From Candidatus Bipolaricaulota bacterium (GTDB lineage Bacteria > Bipolaricaulota > Bipolaricaulia > UBA7950 > UBA9294), in contig CP070725.1 of NCBI GenBank assembly GCA_020350845.1, positions 1,651,208 to 1,663,390 on the forward strand: 12,183 nucleotides of DNA, read 5' to 3'. Made by a program: the position numbers and the translations under genes. The notes under the pieces are model-generated. The model ran no database searches. It was not told the origin of the DNA and saw only the letters and a list, made by a program, of their open reading frames with translations. This document shows, in pieces, positions 6,354 to 12,183 of this stretch (positions are counted from its first letter, which is position 1; each line of letters starts with the position of its first letter).

Positions 6354-6671
6354 GTGACCGATCTGAATGCGTTCCTCATCGTGCTCCGACTCACGCGACA
6401 GGAGCTCATGGAGAGCGCGACCGCCGATGAGGAAGAGGCGTTCCGCGCGCACTTCGGACGACTGAAGCGGTTGCGTGACGAAGGTCGGCTCCTCATCGCG
6501 GGACCTTGCCTCGACGGCGCGCTCGGCATCGTGGTCTTCCGCGCCACATCGGAGGAGGAGGCGCGCCGCTTCATGGAGGAGGATCCGACGATCGTCGCCG
6601 GCCTGATGACCGGGGAGCTCCATCCGTTTCGGATTTCCCTGGTGGCCACCGGCGCCGCGCCCGCCGCCTGA
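6354..6671 (+). CDS. YciI-like (YCII-related) small protein
   Basis: A 105-residue cytoplasmic protein with the YCII-related alpha-beta fold of the dimeric alpha-beta barrel type. The signature stretch at 33-51 runs from a conserved His33 (HFGRLKRLRDEGRLLIAGP) to GP, followed by D54-G55. The later GIVVFRATSEEEARRFMEEDP and AGLMTGELHPF segments match the second strand and the end of the domain. Start is GTG 6354 behind a strong GGAAGGAGAAGG site. In this family a conserved His/Asp pair has been proposed as an active site, but substrates are mostly unknown. Some relatives (muconolactone-isomerase-like, EthD-like) share the fold. Probably translated from the same mRNA as the upstream transporter; I cannot tell whether they act together. 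Confidence 0.82.
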   Translation: MTDLNAFLIVLRLTRQELMESATADEEEAFRAHFGRLKRLRDEGRLLIAGPCLDGALGIVVFRATSEEEARRFMEEDPTIVAGLMTGELHPFRISLVATGAAPAA

Positions 6672-6858
6672 CGGGCACGATTCGATCACACTGTGAGCGG
6701 CAACCGTCGACGTCTCGACCCGCTCTTCCGGAGTGGCGCGTGATGCACGGCGTTTCGCAGGAGGCTACCATCCCCTGAACCCTCGGCAGGGTGTCCCTGT
6801 CGACGTGTAGCCTTTCGGTCATGGCCCGAGAGAAGGACGGGAAAGGGCGGCTCCCCCG

Positions 6859-7335
6859 GTGAAGCAGGTCACGCTGTGCTTCGTCTATCGCGAGGACGGC
6901 CATCTCTTGCTCGGGCTGAAGAAGCGCGGCTTCGGCACCGGCAAGTGGAACGGTTTCGGCGGGAAGATCGAGAGGGGCGAGTCGCCGCAGCAGGCCGCCG
7001 TGCGCGAACTCCATGAGGAGTGCGGCCTCGAGGCCCGTCCTGAGGACCTCGATCCGCGAGGCACGCTGACGTTCTTCTTCCCCGACCGCCCGGAGTTCGA
7101 CCACTACGTCCACGTCTTCGTCCTCTCTCGCTGGCGAGGAGAGCCGTCAGAGACGGCGGAGATGCGCGCGGTCTGGCACGCCGTCGCGGACCTCCCGTTC
7201 GACGCCATGTGGGACGACGACAAGTACTGGCTCCCACTCGTTCTCGAGGGAAAGTGGATCGACGCGACCTTCACCTACAAGTCGGACAACGAAACGGTCG
7301 ACACCATGTCGATCGACGTCCGCTGCAAACGGTAG
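6859..7335 (+). CDS. MTH1-type Nudix hydrolase (8-oxo-dGTP diphosphatase-like)
   Basis: A 158-residue Nudix protein that probably hydrolyses oxidised purine nucleoside triphosphates to monophosphates, cleaning the nucleotide pool. The Nudix box is perfect (G35, E41, R49-E50-L51, E53-E54, G56-L57). Beyond it, the protein follows human MTH1/NUDT1, not classic bacterial MutT: KKRGFGTGKWNGFGGK (21-36) covers the residues that line the MTH1 base pocket (its N33 equivalent is N31), and MWDDDKYWLPL (117-127) matches MTH1 'MWPDDSYWFPL' with both base-recognition Asp (D120, D121). Length is near the 156 residues of MTH1. The start is GTG 6859, with only a weak AAAGGG site. It overlaps the TGA of a possible 13-codon ORF (6821-6862) by two bases (GTGA arrangement). 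2-hydroxy-dATP or O6-methyl-dGTP could also be substrates, as for MTH1. Confidence 0.9.
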   Translation: MKQVTLCFVYREDGHLLLGLKKRGFGTGKWNGFGGKIERGESPQQAAVRELHEECGLEARPEDLDPRGTLTFFFPDRPEFDHYVHVFVLSRWRGEPSETAEMRAVWHAVADLPFDAMWDDDKYWLPLVLEGKWIDATFTYKSDNETVDTMSIDVRCKR

Positions 7336-7410
7336 AGGCCCCCGTCCACGCGAAGCCTGGTCCATGGCTCGTCACGTCCTTCCTCGCCCACGCGACGGGG
7401 CGCGAGCGGG

Positions 7411-7416
7411 TAGAAT
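7411..7416 (+). promoter_or_regulatory. Possible -10 element (TAGAAT) of glyS
   Basis: TAGAAT, 5 of 6 matches to TATAAT, lies 47 bases before the glycyl-tRNA synthetase ATG in the 128-base gap after the Nudix gene, giving a plausible leader of about 40 bases. No good -35 hexamer lies 16-18 bases upstream, so this is a weak prediction. Confidence 0.35.
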
Positions 7417-7463
7417 CCCGGGACGTACGCAACGAGAAGGGGCGACAGCAGGGGAGAGAGGAC

Positions 7464-8930
7464 ATGGCCGAGCAGACCGTGATGGAGAAGATCGTCTCGC
7501 TGTGCAAGCGCCGCGGGTTCGTGTTCCAGTCGAGCGAGATCTATGGCGGCATCGGGGGATTCTGGGACTACGGGCCGCTCGGGGTCGAACTCAAGCGCAA
7601 CATCAAGGAGGCATGGTGGCGCGAGATGGTCACCGGCCACAACGAGACGGTAGCGCCTGTGGGCGCCCCGTCGACGTACGAGATGGTCGGACTGGACACG
7701 ACGCTCATCACGCATCCCCAGGTGTGGAAGGCGAGCGGACACTTCGACCTGTTCTACGATCTGATGGTCGACTGCAAGACCTGCAAGGCACGATTCCGCG
7801 CCGATCATGTCGAGTCCCTGCGCTGCCCGCGCAAGCCGAGCCTCGCACCGGGCGAGCACGGCGAATGCGACCTGACGGAGCCTCGCGAATTCAACCTCAT
7901 GTTCAAGACGTACATCGGGGCGCTGCTTGACCCCACGGCGGAGGCCTACCTGCGTCCCGAGACCGCCCAGGGCATGTTCGTCAACTTCAAGAACGTCCTC
8001 TCGACGTCCCGAGTGAAGCTTCCGTTCGGCATCGCCCAGGTCGGAAGGAGCTTCCGCAACGAGATCACGCCGCGGAACTTCATCTTCCGGTCACGGGAGT
8101 TCGAGCAGATGGAGATGGAGTTCTTCTGCACCCCCGAGAGCTCCGCCACATGGTACGAGTACTGGCGCGACCGCCGGGTGGCGTGGTACGAGTCCCTCGG
8201 CCTGGACAGCGATCGCCTGCGCCTGCGCGAGCACGGGCCCGATGAGCGCGCTCACTACTCGTGCGGGACGGCGGATATCGAGTACGCCTATCCCTTCCTC
8301 GAGGAGGGCGAGTTCGGCGAACTGGAGGGGGTATCGCATCGCGGGGACTTCGACCTCCGCAGCCACATCGAGGGGAAGCTCATCAGGGAGGGCGACGAGC
8401 TCGTCGTTGAGTGCAACGAGGACGGCACGCCGCGACACCCGGGAAGCGGCAAGGACCTCTCGTACTTCGACGACGCCACAGGCGAGAAGATCATTCCCCA
8501 CGTGATCGAGCCCGCAGGCGGAGCCGATCGAACGGCGCTCGCGTTCCTCTGCGAGGCCTATGCGGAAGACGCGATCCCCGATGAGAATGACGTTCCTCAG
8601 GAGCGCGTCGTATTGCGCCTGCACCCCCAGTTGGCGCCGGTCAAGGTCGCCGTCTTCCCGCTGACCAAGAAGGACGGAATGCCCGAGCGTGCGCGGGAGC
8701 TCTACGGCGACCTCAAGGCCGTGTGCAACGCGGCATACGATGAGAAGGGATCGATCGGCCGACGCTACCGACGGCAGGACGAGTCGGGCACGCCGTTCTG
8801 CGTCACGGTCGACGGGCAGACCGGGGAGGACGGGACGGTGACGGTTCGCGATCGGGACAGCACGAAGCAGCAGCGAGTCCCGGGTGACGAACTCGTCGCG
8901 ATCCTCAGAGAACGGCTCCACCTCCCGTAG
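7464..8930 (+). CDS. glyS: Glycyl-tRNA synthetase, single-chain (alpha2) class II type
   Basis: A 488-residue enzyme that charges tRNA-Gly with glycine in the cytoplasm. This is the eukaryote/archaea-like homodimeric form also found in Thermus, Actinobacteria, spirochaetes and others, not the alpha2beta2 enzyme. Visible: N-terminal helix and FQSSEIYGGIGGFWDYGPLG (21-40); WKASGH (88-93) of the catalytic pocket; a zinc-ribbon-like insertion with C104-x2-C107, C121 and C135; RPETAQG (164-170); motif 2 with FRNE (197-200) and the following REFEQMEMEFF; motif 3 with GGADRTALAFL (352-362); and the C-terminal anticodon-binding domain from about 384 (PVKVAVFPLTKKDG). Length is normal and all class II signatures are intact. 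Start ATG 7464 has GGGGAGAGAGG upstream; a longer in-frame reading through the Nudix gene is not credible. Gene symbol naming varies (glyS/glyQS). Confidence 0.97.
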   Translation: MAEQTVMEKIVSLCKRRGFVFQSSEIYGGIGGFWDYGPLGVELKRNIKEAWWREMVTGHNETVAPVGAPSTYEMVGLDTTLITHPQVWKASGHFDLFYDLMVDCKTCKARFRADHVESLRCPRKPSLAPGEHGECDLTEPREFNLMFKTYIGALLDPTAEAYLRPETAQGMFVNFKNVLSTSRVKLPFGIAQVGRSFRNEITPRNFIFRSREFEQMEMEFFCTPESSATWYEYWRDRRVAWYESLGLDSDRLRLREHGPDERAHYSCGTADIEYAYPFLEEGEFGELEGVSHRGDFDLRSHIEGKLIREGDELVVECNEDGTPRHPGSGKDLSYFDDATGEKIIPHVIEPAGGADRTALAFLCEAYAEDAIPDENDVPQERVVLRLHPQLAPVKVAVFPLTKKDGMPERARELYGDLKAVCNAAYDEKGSIGRRYRRQDESGTPFCVTVDGQTGEDGTVTVRDRDSTKQQRVPGDELVAILRERLHLP

Positions 8931-9010
8931 ATGTCCTGCCGAGAAGGTAGCGATCGTCGGGTCGCGTCGTTCCCCGTGCGCGGCCGCGAGGAGCAAGGAG
9001 GACACCGAAG

Positions 9011-10069
9011 ATGATCCGCGTCGGAATCACGACTCTGTTACTCGTCACCGCGATCGCCGTCCTCGCTGCCGGAGCTCCGAGGCTCCAGGTCGATGCCACG
9101 ACCTTCGACTTCGGCACCGTGGTGCGCGGCTACCGCTACACGCACACGTTCATCGTCGCCAACGTCGGCTCGAACACACTGACGATCAGCAGCGTCCAGC
9201 CGCTGTGCTCGTGTACGACGGCGTCGATCGCATCCACCACCCTCGCCCCCGGGCAGTCGACCGAGTTGCGGATCACCCTCGACACCTCGACCCTCCATAC
9301 AGGCCTCACGACCAAGAACATCGTCGTGCGCTCCGATGACGCGACCTCGCGCTCGACCTATCTCCAGATCATGGCGACCGTCGTCGGCAGCGGACAGCCG
9401 TATCACCTGACAACGGCGGAGCTCCACGGGGCGTTCTATGTCCTGATAGACCTTCGCGACGCGGAGGAGTTCGCCACGGGCCATCTCATCGGCGCGATCA
9501 ACGTCCCTGCCTCGCAGCTCACGGGCTGGGGGCATCTCCCGAGGGAAACGGTGCTGATCTTCTGTGACGCGGGAGGCGAGTCCGCTCTCCATCTGGCATC
9601 CACAGTGCAGCGCGCTGGCTTCGAGGCGTACGCGCTCCGGGGCGGGCTCCTCGCCTGGCAGGAGGCGTACGACAGCCGCTACCTGACCGGCCCTGTCGGC
9701 GGCACGGCGGTCGTCGCGAGCGGCACCAGCCCCCTCGAGATCGACGCCGCGACCCTGAATGACTTGTACTACGCCCTGGTCGACCTGCGCGGCGAGGAGC
9801 GCCACAACGCGGGGCATCTGATGGGCGCGACACGTGTGCCGCCCGAAACGCTACTCTCGTGGGTCGCGCCGCTCCCGTCATCGACGAGGATCGTCCTCTA
9901 CAGCGAGGACAGCTCGACAAGCGATCAGGCCGTTCAGATCCTTCGCAGTCGGGGCTACAACGAAGCGGTAAGCCTTCTCGGTGGACTCGACCTCTGGCTG
10001 GAGGTCGAGGAGGACCCTGCGCATCCCGAGCGCTCACTGATCCTCACGGCGAGTGACTACTTGATCTAG
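9011..10069 (+). CDS. Secreted DUF1573 domain fused to two rhodanese domains
   Basis: A 352-residue exported protein. Residues 1-22 are a signal peptide (no lipobox). Residues 24-125 are a DUF1573 beta-sandwich with its hallmarks (FDFGTV, FIVANVGSNTLTI, then the CSC motif C66-S-C68, and LAPGQSTEL). Two rhodanese-like domains follow: 143-220 with LIDLRDAEEFATGHLIGAIN and an active-site loop FCDAGGESA holding C185; and 253-330 with VDLRGEERHNAGHLMGA but YSEDSSTS where the Cys would be, so S298 replaces it and this copy is predicted inactive. Rhodaneses transfer sulfane sulfur through the Cys; the combination suggests sulfur or thiol chemistry in the periplasm, perhaps with the CSC pair. Start ATG 9011 has AAGGAGG nine bases upstream. 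It follows glyS by 80 bases on the same strand but its function seems unrelated. Confidence 0.88.
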   Translation: MIRVGITTLLLVTAIAVLAAGAPRLQVDATTFDFGTVVRGYRYTHTFIVANVGSNTLTISSVQPLCSCTTASIASTTLAPGQSTELRITLDTSTLHTGLTTKNIVVRSDDATSRSTYLQIMATVVGSGQPYHLTTAELHGAFYVLIDLRDAEEFATGHLIGAINVPASQLTGWGHLPRETVLIFCDAGGESALHLASTVQRAGFEAYALRGGLLAWQEAYDSRYLTGPVGGTAVVASGTSPLEIDAATLNDLYYALVDLRGEERHNAGHLMGATRVPPETLLSWVAPLPSSTRIVLYSEDSSTSDQAVQILRSRGYNEAVSLLGGLDLWLEVEEDPAHPERSLILTASDYLI

Positions 10070-10121
10070 AGTAGAATCGGCACGCCGCAGCGCTCGCGCC
10101 GCCCTGTCGTTCCCAAGAGGA

Positions 10122-10149
10122 GCGGCGCAGGCGTCAACGCCTGCGCCGC
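10122..10149 (+). terminator. Strong hairpin terminator between convergent genes
   Basis: Perfect 13-base inverted repeat GCGGCGCAGGCGT / ACGCCTGCGCCGC with two central bases (practically an 11-bp stem with a 6-base loop), 52 bases after the DUF1573-rhodanese stop. The plus-strand sequence behind it, AGTCATCTTCTCGTT, is moderately T-rich, so it most likely ends that transcript. On the minus strand no T-run follows, so it would be weaker for HU. Confidence 0.7.
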
Positions 10150-10163
10150 AGTCATCTTCTCGT

Positions 10164-10180
10164 TCCCCGAAGCTCGGGGA
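10164..10180. terminator. Second hairpin between convergent genes, possibly HU terminator
   Basis: TCCCCGA / TCGGGGA, a 7-bp stem with a 3-base loop, beginning 8 bases past the HU stop on the minus strand. No U-run follows in either direction. It may protect the HU mRNA 3' end or work together with the larger adjacent hairpin. Confidence 0.4.
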
Positions 10181-10187
10181 GATCCAC

Positions 10188-10478
10188 CTATCGCTTCTTC
10201 GCCTTCTTCGCGACGGTCTCCTTGAGGTTCTTGCCCGGCTTGAACGCAGGGACGACCTTCGCGGGGACCTTGAACTTCTGGCCGCTCTGCGGGTTGATGC
10301 GCGTCGTGGCCTTGCGGGACCTCACCTCGAACTTGCCAAATCCGGTGAGGTTCACCGGCTCTCCCGAGATCAGCGTCGCCGTGATGACGTCGACGATCCC
10401 ATCCACTGCCTTGTAGGCATCCTTCTTGCTGAGCCCCGCCTTGGTCGCGAGCTTCTCAACCAACTGCGCCTTGTTCAC
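10188..10478 (-). CDS. hup: HU-family nucleoid DNA-binding protein
   Basis: A 96-residue histone-like protein that binds and bends DNA as a dimer and helps compact the nucleoid. All HU hallmarks are present: N-terminal helices MNKAQLVEKLATKAGLSKKD and AYKAVDGIVDVITATLISGE, the saddle signature VNLTGFGKFEVRSRKA (42-57), and the DNA-binding beta-arm with the intercalating proline in RINPQSGQKFKVPA (60-73), then PAFKPGKNLKETV. The tail KKAKKR is short and basic, slightly longer than in E. coli HU. Start is GTG 10478 behind AAAGGGGG, exactly where HU homology begins; the longer in-frame reading upstream runs across the promoter. IHF is less likely because the sequence is closer to HU. It has its own promoter and is convergent with the DUF1573 gene. 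Confidence 0.97.
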   Translation of the reverse strand: MNKAQLVEKLATKAGLSKKDAYKAVDGIVDVITATLISGEPVNLTGFGKFEVRSRKATTRINPQSGQKFKVPAKVVPAFKPGKNLKETVAKKAKKR

Positions 10479-10512
10479 TGCTGTACCCCCTTTGCGATTG
10501 GGAATCCGAGCC

Positions 10513-10541
10513 AGCATAGCGTGGGAATGGCCTCTCGTCAA
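10513..10541 (-). promoter_or_regulatory. Sigma70 promoter of the HU gene
   Basis: TTGACG (10541-10536) and TATGCT (10518-10513) on the minus strand, separated by exactly 17 bases; 5 of 6 and 4 of 6 matches to consensus. The predicted start near 10506 gives a leader of about 28 bases including the AAAGGGGG ribosome site. This is the best promoter in the window and shows that a conventional housekeeping sigma factor is used. The remaining bases up to the next gene (10542-10710) hold nothing I can identify. Confidence 0.8.
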
Positions 10542-10710
10542 GAGCCCTAGAGCAGTTGAGCCCCATGAGTAGCATCTCGGTGTAGGAAGGCCGCATCCGG
10601 AAGATCGCACAACGATGCAAGAACAGGCGATTTCCTTATGTCACGGCAACGCCGTTCGCTGCCCCACGTCTTCCGAGAGAGAGTGTCAGGCCGTTGCGTG
10701 CGGAGGGGGA

Positions 10711-10737
10711 GGCGCGCGGTCTTTCGTCCCGCGCGCC
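10711..10737 (-). terminator. GC-only hairpin after the PPC-repeat gene
   Basis: GGCGCGCGG / CCGCGCGCC, a 9-bp all-GC stem with a 9-base loop, starting 4 bases after the stop codon of the repeat-protein gene. The sequence behind it on the minus strand is C-rich without U-run, so it is either a hairpin-only terminator or an mRNA 3' stabiliser. Confidence 0.5.
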
Positions 10738-10741
10738 GCGG

Positions 10742-12183
10742 TCACCCCTCCTCGCGGCGCAGAATCCTCAGCACGTACTCCCCCTGCTCCCCGCCGAAGT
10801 AGCTGTTGACGAAGACGGTGTATCGTCCATCGGCGGGCAACGTCACGTGAAGAAGGGCGTCGCTTCCCGCTCCGGAATCGTCGTCGCGCCCGAGCACCGC
10901 GCCGTCCGGACCGTAGAGCTCGAGGTAGGCATCGAATGCCTCGGACATCAGGAGAATCTCGAGCTCGTCTCCAAGACGTCCGTCGAATGCGACGAGGTCG
11001 TAGTAGGTCCCGTCGTCCCACATCGGATCGCTGCTCGAGAGCACGCCGCCTACGTCCTCTCCGATCGCGACGATCTGCGCACGTGACAGATCGATCGCCG
11101 CGCCGGCTCCCGACCCCGTGGTGACCGAGAGGGAGTAGGCACCGCGCTCCCCCACGTCATAGGAGCTGGCAACGACGAAGTACGGACCTTCCCCAGGAAG
11201 GGTGATCTCGATGCGTGCGTCCGAGCCGCCGTCGCCGTCGTCATCCTCTGCGATCGGCTCTTGGCGGTCGTCGAGAAGAACGAGGTAGGCGTCGAACGCC
11301 TGGGAGCGGAGGGCGATCGAGACCGGCTGCCCGGGTTGCCCCGCGAGCAGGTAGAGGTCGAACGAAGCGCCGTCGATCCACACCCTGTCGGTGCGCTCGA
11401 GGGCGCCGGTCCGCTCCTGCCCCACAGCAATGGCCTCTCCCCATTCGGGATCGAGCCCTGTCGACAGGCGCAGCTCGTACCGGCCCCTCTCCCCGCCGGA
11501 GAAGCTACTCACGAGCACCCGGTAGACGTCTTCCGCGCGGGAAGCATAGAGAAGCCCCGCGTCCGTTCCCGCGACATCGTCCGAAGCTCCCACAAGGGTG
11601 CCGTCGTCGTCGTAGACCCACAGGTAGGCATCGAACTCCGCGGACACGAGTTCGATGCTCACGACTGCGCCGGGATCGGCATCCACGGAGTAGACGTCGT
11701 AGTGCGCACCGTCCGCGAGCAGCGGATCGTCTGCGCTGAGGGTGCCTTCCACGCGGTCGGGGACGGTCAGTGAGACCGCGCGAGCCCAGTCGATCGGCTC
11801 CAGGGTCCTGAGCTCGAGTCGGTAGTCGCCTTCACCGTCCGGGCGGAAGGCGTTGGCGAGCACGTAGTACACGCCGTCCGCCGGGAGGACGACGCGAAGA
11901 TAGGCATCGGCGCCGCCCCCGCTGTCGTCGTCCGTAGCGATGATCTGTCGCTCGCTGTCGTAGAGGTAGAGGAAGGCGTCGAAGTCGGAGGAACTCAACA
12001 GAATGCCGATCTCTTCGCCCGCATCGCCGGCGACTGCATACAGCTCATATCGCGTGTCGTCCGCCAACCGCGGGTCCTCCGCGCCGAGCGATCCTGTCAT
12101 CGGGAGATCACCCTCGAGGGGCACCGCATGCTCCCAGGAGATGCGGCGCTCATGCTCGCCGTGGCCGGTGGACCAGAAGACGA
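10742..12183 (-). CDS. Multi-repeat PPC-like domain protein (5' end missing)
   Basis: The 3' part, 479 codons, of a longer gene: the reading frame stays open to the right edge (last residues visible upstream are VFWSTGHGEHERRISWEHA). What is visible is four tandem beta-sandwich units of 113-120 residues resembling the bacterial pre-peptidase C-terminal (PPC) domain. Each has GxLxxxDP, a (Y/F)DLY-type strand, S-x2-FDA(Y/F)L, an Asp-rich loop such as DDDSGAGSDA, LPADGxYxVxxxS and GExGxYxL. The FDA anchors are 116, 113 and 120 residues apart. PPC domains usually sit at the end of secreted proteases or hydrolases and aid export or substrate/calcium binding; the Asp-rich loops suggest calcium. No catalytic domain, signal peptide or membrane anchor is in the visible part, so the gene's main activity may lie in the missing N-terminal region, or the protein may be a purely structural adhesin-like chain. 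Confidence 0.85.
   Translation of the reverse strand, partial: VFWSTGHGEHERRISWEHAVPLEGDLPMTGSLGAEDPRLADDTRYELYAVAGDAGEEIGILLSSSDFDAFLYLYDSERQIIATDDDSGGGADAYLRVVLPADGVYYVLANAFRPDGEGDYRLELRTLEPIDWARAVSLTVPDRVEGTLSADDPLLADGAHYDVYSVDADPGAVVSIELVSAEFDAYLWVYDDDGTLVGASDDVAGTDAGLLYASRAEDVYRVLVSSFSGGERGRYELRLSTGLDPEWGEAIAVGQERTGALERTDRVWIDGASFDLYLLAGQPGQPVSIALRSQAFDAYLVLLDDRQEPIAEDDDGDGGSDARIEITLPGEGPYFVVASSYDVGERGAYSLSVTTGSGAGAAIDLSRAQIVAIGEDVGGVLSSSDPMWDDGTYYDLVAFDGRLGDELEILLMSEAFDAYLELYGPDGAVLGRDDDSGAGSDALLHVTLPADGRYTVFVNSYFGGEQGEYVLRILRREEG
10754..12124 (-). repeat. Four tandem PPC-like protein repeats
   Basis: Approximate units: 11777-12124, 11429-11776, 11078-11428 and 10754-11077. The second unit has the weakest acidic loop (SDDVAGTDAG) while the others have DDD followed by Ser/Gly-rich turns. 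The units are clearly diverged in sequence, so the array is old. Further units may lie beyond the right edge, since the residues before the first unit (RRISWEHAVPLEGDL) resemble a linker of the same kind. Confidence 0.75.

Noticed and set aside
7209..7463. In-frame extension of glycyl-tRNA synthetase upstream of 7464
   Set aside because: It overlaps the Nudix coding end and has no family similarity; the enzyme starts normally at MAEQTVMEKI.
10072..10077. TAGAAT after the DUF1573-rhodanese stop as a -10 element
   Set aside because: No matching -35 upstream and no plus-strand gene follows; a strong hairpin terminator lies just downstream.
10542..10710. Possible tRNA, small RNA or short gene in the gap between HU and the repeat-protein gene
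   Set aside because: I found no T-loop consensus, cloverleaf, or ORF with a ribosome site; the plus-strand 64-codon frame starting at 10615 has no support.

Overview
The window is GC-rich, gene-dense bacterial chromosome with ten complete protein genes and two cut by the window ends. No gene-free stretch exceeds 300 bases and I saw no rRNA, tRNA, CRISPR array or insertion sequence. Several secreted proteins have Sec-type signal peptides without a lipobox cysteine, which fits a diderm. The single-chain (alpha2-type) glycyl-tRNA synthetase, a MalFG-type sugar ABC system and the repeat-rich secreted proteins would fit a little-studied environmental lineage such as Bipolaricaulota/Acetothermia. 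That placement is a guess and no marker here is decisive.

Left part (1-2533, all minus strand): a carbohydrate ABC importer in the order MalG-like permease, solute-binding protein, MalF-like permease (the last runs off the left edge). A sigma70-like promoter lies just upstream of the permease gene. The gap before the MalF-like gene holds a perfect hairpin that reads as a C(UUCG)G tetraloop in the transcript, so the abundant binding protein may be uncoupled from the second permease. No ATPase gene is visible.

Middle-left (2531-4806, minus strand): two exported-protein genes 26 bases apart. The upstream one encodes a secreted seven-repeat RCC1-like beta-propeller with an almost invariant 38-residue period. 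The downstream one encodes a purple-acid-phosphatase-like metallophosphoesterase with an N-terminal fibronectin-like domain and a C-terminal membrane anchor. They probably form one transcription unit.

Middle (4930-10069, plus strand): after a 123-base divergent intergenic region come a polytopic membrane protein of the MATE/MOP superfamily resembling the ANKH (progressive ankylosis) branch; a YciI-like small protein; an MTH1-type Nudix hydrolase; glycyl-tRNA synthetase; and a secreted fusion of a DUF1573 domain with two rhodanese domains, only the first of which keeps the catalytic cysteine. Paired hairpins separate this last gene from the convergent HU gene.

Right part (10188-12183, minus strand): a complete HU-family DNA-binding protein with a near-consensus sigma70 promoter, then the 3' part of a gene with at least four tandem PPC-like beta-sandwich repeats carrying Asp-rich loops; its N-terminus is beyond the right edge.

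I did not find a defence system, biosynthetic cluster or other clearly novel multi-gene system. The most interesting items are the DUF1573-double-rhodanese fusion, the ANKH-like transporter, the propeller/phosphoesterase pair and the unusual layout and RNA structure of the ABC operon.
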